The notes beneath the pieces were generated by a model. That model had not been told where the DNA came from. It was given only the letters and a program-made list of their open reading frames with translations, and did no database searches. Of a stretch of 64,000 nt of DNA, positions 1 to 12,870 are shown in pieces. Source of the stretch: Synaphobranchus kaupii (taxonomy: Eukaryota; Chordata; Actinopteri; Anguilliformes; Synaphobranchidae). Position 1 is the stretch's first letter. Each line of letters opens with the position of its first letter. The stretch covers positions 9,841,004-9,905,003 of the forward strand of contig CM056391.1 in assembly GCA_029718625.1 (NCBI GenBank), read 5' to 3'. Made by a program: the position numbers and the translations under genes.

Positions 1-413
1 CGGACACCGCGGTGCACTTGTGGAAAAGCGTTGCCAACGACATGAAACACGCTTCCCAATCTTTATACGTATATGTTTGCATCTATTTATTTATTTATTT
101 ATTTATTTGGACAGGACCGTTAAGTAAACTCGAGTCGACTGAAGGGTTTTCTATGCGGACATTTCACTCGCTTTGTCATGCTCAGCGCATCAACCTTGTC
201 TAGCTACTCTCAGGTAGAGACAAAAACTGCAGCTAACACAAGCACACTCAAATCATCTGCTATATTCTGTGTCTACAGATGTCATGAATGTGTTCTATTG
301 GTAGGTACACACGTCAAAATATTGTTTTATGCTTTATATTACGCACATTTCCCCCTCATGTGTACACTGCGTGAACCAAAGTAGATTATGTCTGAGCAGT
401 TTAGCTTACCTGC

Positions 414-417
<4 letters not shown>

Positions 418-450
<33 letters not shown>

Positions 451-473
451 GTGTGTGTGTGCGTGCGTGTGTT
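418..473. repeat. (GT)n microsatellite
   Basis: An interrupted GT dinucleotide run with a few GC interruptions. Confidence 0.95.
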
Positions 474-839
474 GCAAGACAAAAGAGGAACTGAAGTTAC
501 TGACGTGTCTCCAAAGTGGCTGTGACTTGATCCAAGGCATTGCAAAACATTGCAGCCCTACATTTAATATTAAACGTTCAGAAACATGTCATCTTATTAC
601 CAGCAACTGAATGCCAGTGTTGGGCCCTGGTGACGTAGGCTAATGTCCTCTCTCACATAATATAATGCATATATGGTTGCATTTGATAATGCATGTGGTC
701 TAACAGTGAGAACTGCACAGACAATGCTTAGTTCAGTATGCTGCAACATTATCTGTGGCTAATATAGTATCACCTTGATTTTTTTTTTTTTAATTCACAT
801 ACTTTTGCTATTCATATATACAATTACCTGACAATTGTG

Positions 840-1195
840 TGTGGTATAGGGAGATGAAGCAGCCTGTATTAAGCCCGTGAGGGCGGGAACTGTGTGTTAC
901 ACTCTGCGCGACAGTGATAAAATGTGCGAAGTAGGTCAGACAAAACTACGGTGTGTAGCGGGGTCGGGAGTAGTAATCTGGCCGGGCTCCTGCAGTGTTT
1001 TATTGTCGGGCTTCCCCTGCGCGGCGTGGTGTGTCATAGAGCTTCGGTAAGACGTGTCCACGGCTCAGCCTTAGACCAGAGCCCTCTAGTGTGCAACCGC
1101 GAAGCAGACGCCAGACAGACAGAGCGAGGCACTTCCGTAATAGACAGGGGAGGCCGTTCGGGAGCGGATGTTATCAGACATGATGTCCCGATTTA
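840..1195. other. CpG-rich patch
   Basis: A local rise in G+C and CpG in otherwise AT-rich sequence. No convincing coding frame or TATA box is visible. It could be a regulatory element or an old GC-rich repeat; I cannot decide. Confidence 0.4.
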
Positions 1196-1674
1196 ATCAC
1201 GCTCTGGGTGTGCTTGCAATGGTGGGCTTATTATTATTATTATTACTATTATTATTATTAATAATACTTAGTTGAACCAGGGGTGTTACCATGTAATAAT
1301 GAGAGGCACTATTAGCCAGCTTTTGTAGGAGAAAAATGGGACAAAGAAGTTCAATGAAAACCTTGTAATTTAGTGCTACAAATTTTGTTTGTAAGCACTA
1401 CAGCTCTGATGAATTAGAACAACACACTGTTATATTAGTATAGACACTATTATTTGATTTTGCACATAAACCAAATTCAATGATGAAACATAATTTCAAC
1501 AATTAACACATAAGACTTGTCCGCACTAACCAATAAGTAAATTTCAGCCAAAGCACATCCCAAGTTGAACCGAATAAAAGACATTGCACTCTGCTGCTAT
1601 TCATTTTGACCGACTGAAATCGGCAAGACACGCATAGCATAGCACATATTTGCTCCACCCATTTTGGAGTTTAA

Positions 1675-2185
1675 GAAAGCGTAGGCCATGTCTGAATAAG
1701 CGCACTTGCCTACTATTGTGTATGCTAGTTGACTATTAGACGTTTCTGAAAATTGAGTGTACTTAAAAATACCAGGATTAAATACTTATTTCCGCATTTT
1801 CGTTAGCATGTTCCGGAGCATACTATTCAGGAAGTAAATGAACACGTCGGTCCCTTAAATATGACATGCACCTTGACGTCGTATTCCATCACCAAACAAA
1901 CACAGATGCCTTCAGGATTTAAATACAAGTGAGCCGGGACTACATTTAAACGTATGTGGTTTCTTTACTTTTTTATGGTACATTGTTAAAACTGGCCTCA
2001 CACTGTTAGAATAGCTTATAGAAGTGGCTTATTGCCGCCCAGACTGTATCAAACTGTAAACTACACAGGTGCAGCATGATTTTAGACACTCCCATAGTAC
2101 AATTAGAATAGTATACTGCTGCCCATCGCATACAAAAAAGTATGCACAAAACAGTATGCAGTATGCTTTGTAGACAGTACATAGT
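1675..2185. repeat. Possible degenerate DNA-transposon fragment
   Basis: The stretch has the look of a dispersed fish repeat: a ccatgtctgaataagcgcac-type start, then repeated agtatgc/gtatgc words toward 2,130-2,170. I could not find matching terminal inverted repeats or a target-site duplication, so the family and the limits are uncertain. Confidence 0.3.
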
Positions 2186-4379
2186 AGTAGTAAGGAGGCT
2201 GATTCAGACGCAGCTTTACTCTTCCATTATCAAATTTATGTTCTTAACCATGGGCAAAAGTACACAGCCATTTTTATGTGCAGATCACATTCAACATCTC
2301 TTAAAATCAAAATATATTCATAGACTTCAAGTGCAAGAAACAAGCTTTCAACCTTTGAACATACTGGAATTGAAAAAAATCCTGTAAAAACGGACCATGT
2401 TTCTGACTTACGACGGTGTTTATTAGCAACAAAGTCATGCTTTCAGAACGGGCTGAATCACTGTGGAATAAGCATAGATCTCCGAGTTTGGCTCTGAATG
2501 ACCAGGCAAGCCAAATTTGCCTTTTGGGGCTGTCAGATGACTCATCTTCGTAGAGATGTACGCTATATGCTGTAAAATACAAACGCGCCAGTGACAATGG
2601 CTTTCGCTTGTATTGTCACGGAAGAGCAACTCCTGTTTGTTGACTGAACACATACAGGTTTGCCAGAGGACCAGCCACATGCAAAGTGCAGTCCTCAACA
2701 CACAATGACTGCGCAGCTCAGCTGGTGAGCCGCAGTGAAAAGAAACGATGGCTTGAAGCCTAGTACTCTGAAGAGGGAGAGAGGGAGATACTCCACTTAC
2801 CACTCCATCCCACTCGCTACCATGAAGGCAGGCATCCAAAACCTCCAGCCATCTCACTTATATTGGTTACAAATGGGCTCCGGCTAAACTTTGGTTAGCT
2901 CAGCAAGTCAGCGGAAATAATGGGAGTTACGGTTCAACCCTCTCTAGCAGAGGGGAATATTGGCAATGAAAACCTGTGGTTGAGACTCTTGCTTGTGAGC
3001 TTCCATGTGATGGAGCTGGCTTGTTTGAAGTCAGCCGATCGTACAATGTTGCAGATAATTTGGTGTCTCTTGTTCCTGTAGCACTGAGGAGTTTTGGCTG
3101 TTATTGTCTAGATATCAATTTCTGGCATTTTTCCAGAACCTGTTGGCAAGAGATGCTGAATGCACTATTCTGCATAAGAAATTGTAAAAAAAAAAAAAAG
3201 AAGAGAGAGAGAGAGTTATGCACTACATATTATGCATTGTCACTGCACTGGTATAAAAGAGAAAGCATTATTTCCAGGACCCCTGTGGGTATTAGCTAGG
3301 CAGGAGCCATACTGTTTCCACCAATTGCCACTGGTGTTGTTCTAAGGCTTGCTACCAACATGTTGCATGATTGGTGATGCTCCTCTCTGTTTTTGACCAG
3401 GAAGGTGATGTTGTGACTGTTTTATTACCCCTTATTCTGTATGTGGAGGTTCCCATGACAGCCCTTTCCTTGAGATACTTTGCAGTGGAGACATCAGTCG
3501 TGAAGTCTACACAATACACAGCCTCTAGTTAGAGCCATAATTCATTTTCTTTTTTTTTTCTACGTGCTTTCCATACTTTGGTGATAAATATTTATGAACG
3601 GGTTATTATGTTCGGTCCTTATAAAGAAAGAAAATGAATTGCTAATGAACAGCCTTTGACAATATTGTTTAAATTATTAAAGCGTAAGTCCCAACAGCAC
3701 TCATTTTAACCCAAACAAAACTAATTTGAATCATAATATGTTTGATGAGTGAAAAGCAACCAGAAATATTTTTTTCCAAGTAATCTGGTGGAAACGGCAT
3801 AAGAGGGTAAGATAACTTTTTGAGGCGATGGAATGAAAATTTAGAGTAATCAAATGATATTTTCCTTTTTGCTAAAAATAATGATGCAGGGCTGATAACA
3901 GTGTAGGCACTGATTTTCTCTGGCAGTATTCGTGAAGAAATATAAGATATTACTGAGCGCATTTGATATGGTTAATTCCCTTGCTTGCGCAGATCGACAT
4001 ACATCGTGCACACGCTCAATCGACGTCCTCACAGGGCAATTGCATATTATACATGCTTCCGTTAGACCCTATCAATTTATTTATCTGGATATTAAAAACA
4101 ATTACCTTCATAAAAATTGGCAGATTCTGGCGGTTTTCGGCCAAATGTTCTAGTCCATTCCAGCCCAATTATCTTTCAGTTTCCTACAATTCCACTGGGT
4201 GGTTTGCAGTGTTTATCGTGTAGCAGTAACAATGCAAAATAACAGAAATAATGGTGCCTGGTAATATGAAAATACAGGGGGAAAAAATTGGGTATAAAGG
4301 GCATTGCCCAGTTTGGGGAAAGTTCCAGTTTTTCTCTTTAGCAGCAATGCAACAGTACATCTGTGATTAATTCCACCAG

Positions 4380-4930
4380 CATTACGCTAACCGGTGATCA
4401 AAATGTCAGGCAGCTTTGAGAAAGGCAGAGTAAGTGAAGGAGAAACGGTCTTTACAGTCTCGCCATCCTCAATCGATCATTGGTTACTGCTTTGTCAGTG
4501 GAATTAATCACCGAGCCAGCGTTGTGTTACAGCGCGCACTGCTCCTTTAGGCTTTGAGTTGTCACAGTTATCCAAGATGGCAGCCTGGAAAAGCTCACAA
4601 AGGAGCCCTGCTTTTACCCGCCCCTTTAATTAACTCAGGTCCGAGTGAAATACAATCAGGCCATGGCACAGATTCAATCTACCCCACAGTGCGATGTGTC
4701 TTTGAGTCTGTCGTGAATTTAAGCACGGCTTTCCTTTCACTACTACTTCTATTAAAAGTAAAATGTAATCATAATAATACCACCAGCTTGTTATCTAATA
4801 GGAATGACCCATCATCCTACCTTGCGCCCAAACTATCTGCTCTTCCTCAAGCATTCTTCGGTACACAGGATCTATTTCCACAGGTTACATACTCCAAATG
4901 TGATGTAGCTAATGACAGGAATGTTTAAGA
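4380..4930. other. Candidate conserved non-coding element
   Basis: Unique, compositionally balanced sequence with a homeodomain-type TTTAATTAA core at about 4,625 and no repeat structure. The reading frame across it shows no protein family. The call rests on appearance only; alignment to other teleosts would decide it. Confidence 0.3.
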
Positions 4931-5217
4931 TGATTACCATTGTTCTGCGGTTTGACTAGAATCTACGTTCATTATAAGCAGCAATGTTTGAGATATGTTT
5001 GATCCCACGTTGATGGGTGTCCAATGCAATGCTCTGTGTCCACGTGTTCAATTCAACAGTGTTTCTGTTTATGAAGTTCTTCTCATCTTGTACACGTCCA
5101 ACATTTAGTATTTTAAAGTTTTACCACCATTTGGAACCTGTTATAGAACCACTTATGGAACCCAATTGTAGTGGAGTTATGTTGTTGGCTACACACAGAG
5201 AAATAGGGTGATAATTT

Positions 5218-5372
5218 CTGTACCCAAAGGTACATTTGTCAGAAAAGTACCCTGTAAGGTACGGGAATGGTCCATAAGGTGATAACTGTGGACCTTTTAT
5301 AATTTTAAAGGTACAAAATCATTGCTGACAGCAGAAGGTACATAATTGTACTTTTGACAAGCTTAAGGTACA
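5218..5372. repeat. Degenerate GGTACA-word repeat
   Basis: Short words aaggtaca/gtacc recur on both strands across about 150 bp, giving interspersed small palindromes (ggtacc-like). This looks like a fragment of a dispersed fish repeat rather than a gene. Confidence 0.45.
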
Positions 5373-5611
5373 GTAGGTTTCTGGTAAATGCCATGCGAAT
5401 GACAATTCCTTATTTGTGTGATGATATGTACGGTAATATACGCAGGTCTCTCCTATGTATGCAATGTTAGCCTCTCCCATTTCCAGGACTGCAGACATAT
5501 CCCAAATGCCATATGCTCATTACCCAGCGACAGGCATCTTTCTCCCTCTCTGACCTTCTGCCTCTCCTCCACTTCTATCTTTTTTTCTACCTTCATCACC
5601 CCCTCTGTTTG

Positions 5612-5617
5612 CTTTGT

Positions 5618-5711
<94 letters not shown>
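5612..5711. repeat. (CT)n microsatellite
   Basis: A long CT dinucleotide run with two AT interruptions. The Leu/Ser-rich frames across it are artefacts of the repeat. Confidence 0.97.
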
Positions 5712-5715
<4 letters not shown>

Positions 5716-7416
5716 ACCATGCACACTGCCTGCACTCACACTTCTTCAGACACTCTGAAGGTAGATATTTCAGATAAACTCACCGCAACATAGCCGCCGA
5801 GGTGGCAGAGGGGTCATTGTTGATAACATCGTCCATACGAACGGCGCGTCTTCTTCGGCTCCCTCCGTGATGGACCGCAATCAGCCGAGCCCATCCTGTC
5901 GTTCCTAGGCAGATGGGAGGCTATCAAATGAGTCAGCCCCAGTCAACAGACATTTTCTAATCACAAAATCGCCAAACTGTTAATGTCAAGGGTTGTTTTC
6001 GCGTTTTAAAATTAATTTACGAATATATTAATATGCAAAGCAGCCACTTTGATCAGTGGGTCTGTGGCTGTGTATGCATTCTAGCATTAAACAAAAGGCT
6101 TCAGATGTGTCGTTGTTTGCGTTTCCTGATTAGTGACAGCGTATACTTTCTAACCAAATTGCTCACTGTCATACAGCAGGGGCAATGTCGATGATTAAAT
6201 CTTCTTATTGTACGGTGTCTGGGGATTCAAAATGATCACGGCTTATTTACAAGGCCTCATTATTTGCGGGAGTCGTAAGGTCCCGGTTACATATCTTTGT
6301 GTGGATCTAAAAGGCAAGCAATTCAAGTTAGCCTGGACATAAACAGTTGCTGGGCAAATAAATAATGAAATGTAATGTAATATACCAATTTGGTGTGAAA
6401 ATAACTATTGAGCAATTGCATGGATTGCCTTATTATTATGGATTATTACCTCTTCAGGGTTATATGGCTCTATATTGTGAATGTTGTCACAGAGGCAGCG
6501 GTGTCAGGCTCATAGCCTAAACATATGGCTCAATACCACAAAGTCCTAATAGAAAGTATTTATCGATTTCATCTCAAAAGCAACATGAAGATAGCCTTCC
6601 TTAAAGTATATATATTTTCAGATACTGTAATAACAGTTGCAGGCGAGCGACTCCACACTCCATTAAAATGTATGCGCCTTCAGAGTAATCCTGCGTCTTG
6701 CACTTAAATAACAAATAAAATTGCTCCTGCCGACATGAAAGTGAACTCAAATGTTCCCCCTCCCCTCCAGCACACACTTTCAGGATGTTACGTAGATATG
6801 TTTAAAAAATGGCAGTGTCATGCGGAATTGGACCCTCTTTCTACTTGTCTCTCAGGTCCATTTGCCCAACCAGAGCTCTTAATATAGCATGTCAACAAAA
6901 CGCACACGTTTTGCAAAGTGTCATCCTTCAAACATGGCTGACAATATCACGTATAGCTAGAGGTTTTCCCACAGCAGTCATCTCCTACTTTTACATTGCT
7001 TCTATCACGGGCCAACGTTGGCAAACTACAATCACACCCTGTCTTAACATAAGCTGGACATTTTGTCATGTTTTTCAAGTCTGTTGATGGGTAGGCCCAA
7101 ATTAAACCCACAGTAAAGTAATTCTCAACTCTGCACTGTAAAACATAAATAAATAAAATATCGTTAAAAAAAACAACGCAGAAATGTTGCCAGTGAAAAA
7201 CCATTTACTGAAATACTGTATAAATCTGTATTAAAAACGTGCTTTTTCCTAGGAAATATTTTACTCATTTTCATTTTACTCATCTTAAACTTTTTTAATA
7301 TTAATTTATAAATAATTTTTCCTGCCATTTTATTGTTCTTAGTATTTGTTTTTATTAATTTATTTTTATTCCCATTATCTGTGTGTGTGCTTATGTGTGT
7401 ATGCATATGTGCATGC

Positions 7417-7417
<1 letters not shown>

Positions 7418-7467
<50 letters not shown>

Positions 7468-7545
7468 AGAATAGAATAACTTTTATTTTCCCATTAGGGA
7501 ACTTCAGTTGTAGTTTCCAGCAGTAAAAAACATACAGTTTAATAG
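7418..7545. repeat. (AT)n plus retroposon 3' tail
   Basis: An AT dinucleotide run of about 40 bp passes into (GAATA)n and then gaataacttttattttcccat. A short tandem repeat joined to this kind of tail is typical of the 3' end of fish non-LTR retrotransposons. No reverse transcriptase coding sequence remains. Confidence 0.55.
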
Positions 7546-9556
7546 ATTGTGTCATTCTGCTGAAGTAATTTGACTGGCTACATAGACATTAGCGAATAAT
7601 AGCTGTGTAGTTAATTAATTGAACAGCTAGCTATAATTGGCTAGCTATAAGGTCAGTGAAACTAAAAGACGAAAACGTACACATTACAAAAACTAAATCA
7701 TTATCTAGTAAGCTACATAAACACAATACAATACCACTTTTCCGTATTGTATACATCTATTTGGACACTGCCACTGAAGGTTTAGTTACTGAAGTAAATG
7801 TGAATGCAGATGGTGTTCTTCATCCATGCTAACAGGTCCGTAAACTTTACAATATTTAAAATGGTTGAACTCGCAATGTTATTAAAACAATGTGCAAAAC
7901 ATTCTATTTACCCGTGGCTTATCGGGGATTATTTTCATGGCTGGAACGCAAATTGACCATAAGGAACAATGGACCGGATCTATCGATTTTATAAATACTG
8001 TTATGGGATGACTAAATAATGAGTTTCAGCCGTTATTCTACAACTTGTATTTTGACAAAAAACTGGGAAATCATGCAATGTCTAATAAACATTTTACTGT
8101 AAAAATGCAGTTTTTGTTTTTATAGTGTGGGGCACTGTTTCTTAAATGGTTATGACCAGGAAGCACATGGTGCTGTATAAATGTAAATAGTTGTGATGTG
8201 TAGACACCGTGGGCATAGTGGGGAAAGTGTAGAGCAATTAGCTTGGAATCTTGACGAAGTCACTTTGTAGAATTTGCCAATTTGTATGCATGATAGTGGT
8301 CATGTTGGATTACGACAGCATTGCATTACAATCATTTGATCAGTGCTAACAAAGTTAAAAAGTGGTGTACTTTCTCAATTTAACTGCAACAAAAATCACA
8401 CGCGGACATGCACATGTATACACACACACCAACAGGATGCCGGTTTCTACATGTAAAGATGATGCAACATGCTTAGCATATTAATATTCTTAAAAGTCAC
8501 ATTTTAATTGGTAGCAAATTAAAGTTAATTGGTTTCTACATTGAGGGTTTGAAAGCTCCGCAGATAATTAACTGCAGTGTTGAGAATTTTGATATGTTGA
8601 CATTTTGAGAGTGAACAACCTGAATTCCAAATGAACAAAATAACTAAAATCTTAATCATGCAAATTGAAAACACGGCAGATTTGATTAACAAAGTTTTGA
8701 GGTTGGCCCTCGTATTAATTAACTTCCAATTATTTATTTATTTATACCAATATTGTGTTCACTTTATTCCAATTTGCAATAATCAGGGTCACAACGCTCA
8801 AGCACATGAACCAACAAGGAAAAGAATGAAGAGATATTTTCATATTAATTCAACCATGCTGATTGTATAATAACGGACTCTTATGCAGACACATCTGCAA
8901 GTAGTTAATTAACAAAACAGGAGCTTTGTCTGCACTGTGGCCTTGGTTGTATTTTGTTTGTGTTTTTTTCTCGATGTTCTTGCACAGTTGTGCCTGAGTA
9001 CTGTCAGTATTACTGTCGGACTTGTGCAAGAGTGTGCGACTCTGTATGACCTGTGTGCGTGATGCGCATAAGCAGTGGCCGATTTGTAAAGATTTTTCAA
9101 AGGGGAAAGGTGGGGTTGGTGATAGAGCACCGTTAACCCAAAGGGGCTTGAAAGAGACGATGGCAGTTTTACAAAGGGGATGGTTTTTGTCAATTGTTTT
9201 TAACAGGGGGGATGGCATCCTCTTGCACCCCCCCCTCGAATCGACCCCTGCTCAGAAGTGTCTATTGCGTGTAGGTATGGCAAAGTTATAGGCCGTGAAC
9301 GAATATGATCCCTTTGAGGGCGCATATTTGACTTCATAAAAAAGCGTTTGAGTGGGCGACTTTTTCTCACAAATGGGGGCACTTATAATCCCAGGATGAA
9401 CCCCTTATTTCCGGGGTTTTTTTGAGGGGATTCAGGAGCACACTCATCTGGAATTAAAAACTACAACTTGTAGTACAAGAGTGGGACATATTACGAACTA
9501 CTCTCTTTTTATTTTTTACTTCATTCATAAACACTTTGTAACCTTTGTAAATAAAG

Positions 9557-9813
9557 GGTGTGTATGCAGGTTTAACTCCAGGCCTCGCTGGCGGGTGTGT
9601 ATGCAGGTTTAACTCCAGGCCTCGCTGGCGGGTGTGTATGCAGGTTTAACTCCAGGCCTCGTTGGCTGGTTTGTATGCAGGTTTAACTCCAGGCCTCGCT
9701 GGCGGGTGTGTATGCAGGTTTAACTCCAGGCCTCGCGGGCTGGTGTGTATGCAGGTTTAACTCCAGGCCTCGCTGGCGGGTGTGTATGCAGGTTTTTGTT
9801 GCCACCAGTTACC
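9557..9813. repeat. 37-bp minisatellite, left arm of foldback structure
   Basis: Six full copies of a 37-bp unit (starting ggtgtgtatgcaggtttaac) begin at 9,557, 9,594, 9,631, 9,668, 9,705 and 9,742. A partial seventh at 9,779 runs into the inverted repeat. Units differ by only a few bases, so the expansion is recent. Confidence 0.95.
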
Positions 9814-9994
9814 AATTATTTAATTAGCACAATAATTTACATGATCTGATATTTCAGCTATGTATTGTAGGGTTTTATTTTAGTCTAATTTACGAGTGAA
9901 TCGTGATGGTGTATATGACTAATTAGCTGATTGAGCCAGGGTAACTGGTGGCAGCAAAAACCTGCATACACACCGGCCCACGGGGCCTGGAGTT
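9759..9994. repeat. Inverted repeat, 55-bp arms, 126-bp spacer
   Basis: The arm 9,759-9,813 matches the reverse complement of 9,940-9,994 at about 50 of 55 positions. The inner 35 bases of each arm (containing ggtggcagcaaaaacctgca on the right) differ by a single base. The spacer is AT-rich and unique. Tandem arrays continue outward from both arms and share the aactccaggc core in opposite orientation, so the whole 9,557-10,087 block resembles a foldback (FB)-type element or MITE whose ends have expanded. Confidence 0.85.
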
Positions 9995-10087
9995 GCCCAC
10001 CCCCCCCACGGGCCCTGGAGTTGCCCATCCCCCCCACGGAGCCTGGAGTTGCCCATCCCCCCCACGGAGCCTGGAGTTGCCCATCCC
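9977..10087. repeat. 27-bp minisatellite, right arm of foldback structure
   Basis: About four copies of a 27-bp unit containing cacggagcctggagttgccc. The core cctggagtt is the reverse complement of the aactccagg core in the left-hand 37-bp array. Confidence 0.9.
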
Positions 10088-12055
10088 CTGTGTAGGAGTA
10101 GGCCCTGCACCCCAGGGCTGTTTTTCTATTTTTCTCCAGCCACACCCATCGCTACATAACTGGATTAATTGTTAATTAATGAATTAATGCAGGTGACCCT
10201 GTGCCATAAGAAGCCAGTGATCTGCTATTCAGACTTTGTTCAAGAAAACTGCAATCAAGCTAATAAGAAAACAAACAACAAGCAAATCTCATCTGAAGGA
10301 AAATGGTTTCCTATACCTGCTGTCATGCTTAGGGAGATTGATACCCGGACAGTGTAACATTAGGTTATATAATTAACGTAACTAATTACTTTAATAAAAA
10401 ATCAGGTCACAATTTTATGCAACCAAAGTCAAAGGCACAATTACACAATATCAGTTCACATCATCTGTCGACTGTATTTTAGTTACACTTAATACAACCT
10501 AACCAGATAGTCAACAGAGCTAGACAATATAAGAGTGCTTCTCATGCCAATTGCTAGAGATGCCAAAGGCATCTGCCAAGCTTAATAAACAATGGCATGT
10601 AATAGCTTTCTTTATATGGTATATTCTGTATATTAAATATGTATTAGTATAAGCACCTCTCATTAAGGTAACGTTTACACTTTGCTTAGTAGTGAATCCT
10701 CTTCATTGTCACGGAAAGAGAGTAGAAACCACCTCAAATCATTTTCTTCATAATGTGCCCTGTTCATCTCTGCCATGCTGGCAGACATCACTGGACAAAT
10801 TAGCATGGCCAAATAAGGCACTTTTAATAGGGCCTGATGAAGATTTATTTTTAGACCTTAGCACTGGTCTAAAAGTAGATTCCAGTGCAATAAATAAAGA
10901 GGTGGCATGCTGTAATAATGCTATGGTTTGCCGTTAATAGCATTCATTAAGGGGGATATCCAGGTTTGTCACAGAGGACGTGAGGAAAGAGTCATTATAA
11001 TTTGTCTCCATGTAGAATGTATGTTCATTGTCCTGTGCACAGAAACCGAATGAGGCAAAATGGAGGAAATTGTGTGTTAATTCAAAACAAAACGATTTTG
11101 ATTTTGGATGGTCAACGACAGGAAATAAGTAGACACTTGTTAAAAATACACAAATAATTTACTTCTAGAGAGAAACCAAACTGAGTAGTCTTGATCAGGG
11201 GAATGGTTATTGAATGAAAATACACAAACATAGAAAGCAAAACTGAAATATAATTCATAAGGGAAAACCAAGGCTGCCTTGAAAAATAGGTAATCAATGT
11301 TCGCTCAAAGCTTTTTCCAATGGCTGGGCTTTGAAAAAGTTTTTTCCACTCGATCATGGAGCAAAGAATGTGAGTCAAACCCTAGTCATTTGTGCATATT
11401 GCAGACTTTACAAACTCACTTTACTTAAAAATCTTGCCACGTACAAGGTCTGCCTGCCTGTAATGCCAAACGTTGGGAATAAAATAGTATCATCCTATAA
11501 TTTCACACAAAGTCGAGTAAAGGGTGGATCTTGTAATCTTCAATCTGACTAAAACGTGCTGGTCAAGAACAAACAGCCATGGGTTTCTATTCAAAACATG
11601 ATTTGAATAGTGAATAAGGGCTTAGTGTAAGTGACTGTGTCATGCTAAAATGCAAAGGGAAGCTATGTAACTTAGGCTTTTGGTAAATTATTAAAGTAGA
11701 ATGTACTTTGATTTATTTCCAGCTTTAATGAAATATTACTGAAACTTCTTGAACTTATTTCTGAAAATGTAATGGCCAGATGTTTTGTACCAACACTTAC
11801 TGAGCTACATTCAAGTCGACTCAAGGCTAGATGGAAACTAAAGCAACTCAATGAGGTAATCACAAAATAACATACGTGGAGATCGCAAAATGTGATCACA
11901 ATCACCAATCAATAGATGTGATTGTGTCAAGATTATACAATCTCAGGATTTTACCTTATACCTGTGGTTTTTGACATTGTCAAATGGTTTTCTGGAAATC
12001 ACTGTTCATATACCTGTAATTTAGTTGCATGTTTCTTATCATTTAGAAAACATGC

Positions 12056-12097
12056 ACGCGCACACACACACACGCACACACACACACACACACGCAC

Positions 12098-12131
<34 letters not shown>
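12056..12131. repeat. (CA)n microsatellite
   Basis: A CA dinucleotide run with CG interruptions. His/Thr open frames across it are artefacts. Confidence 0.97.
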
Positions 12132-12133
<2 letters not shown>

Positions 12134-12379
12134 CACCAGTGTTTTGCAGGATCAAGTTATTTGGAGCAAACTGCATGAGCGATACAGAGCTCTGCATTTA
12201 TGTGAATCTATATTATTCCAAAAAATTTTATTCTTCATTATTATGAAATGCAACATGATAATAGTCAGCCAGCGAGATTATAACATTGTTAGATTCATAA
12301 CATTTATATTACCATTGAATAGATTGCATGACATGGCAATTCCACAATTAGTATCATTAAACATTAAATTACTCATATG

Positions 12380-12870
12380 ATGCATTTCCATCTTTTATTA
12401 AATAATGAATGCGGGTTTTTTGAACTAATGGCATTAAATTAAACACAAACTATCTTCATGAGACAACTTTAATGGGCTGCCACACTCATCTCATGCTGGA
12501 GTTTAACCTGCTTGTTTTTTCGACGAGCAACACATCCGACAGCAGACCAAAATGCAGACTTCTTATTTCTTTAGATTAGAGGGATCACGGAGCTGAAAGA
12601 TTGATTGTCCAGGGGCCTGACTCCATCTCCATTTCACCGACGGTGTAGCTTCCAAGACAGCACATTTTCTCATAAGTGTGCAAAAATACCGCACCACAGA
12701 AGAGCAAATTTTGCAATTTGCCAGAAGAATGCAGCAATTACCTCAGACTCGGGGGCCGATTGTTTTTATAACAGTAACTTATCGATTAAATGCAATTTAC
12801 AAGTTATTGCTATTTCAATTACACCCTGCAATTAGGTTAAAGGATCGATTAAACTTGAATCCGGTTCTAA
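12380..12870. other. Candidate conserved non-coding element
   Basis: About 500 bp of unique sequence, free of simple repeats, with many AT-rich homeodomain-type cores (ATTA/TAAT), caattag words and two ATCGATTAAA-like sites (about 12,780 and 12,843). No protein similarity is seen in any frame. This texture is typical of developmental enhancers near transcription-factor genes, but conservation has not been tested. Confidence 0.35.

Noticed and set aside
9050..9300. Possible transposon around gcagtggccgattt ... tcgaatcgacccctgct
   Set aside because: Reminiscent of a dispersed repeat, but I could not define matching ends or a duplication, so I did not list it.
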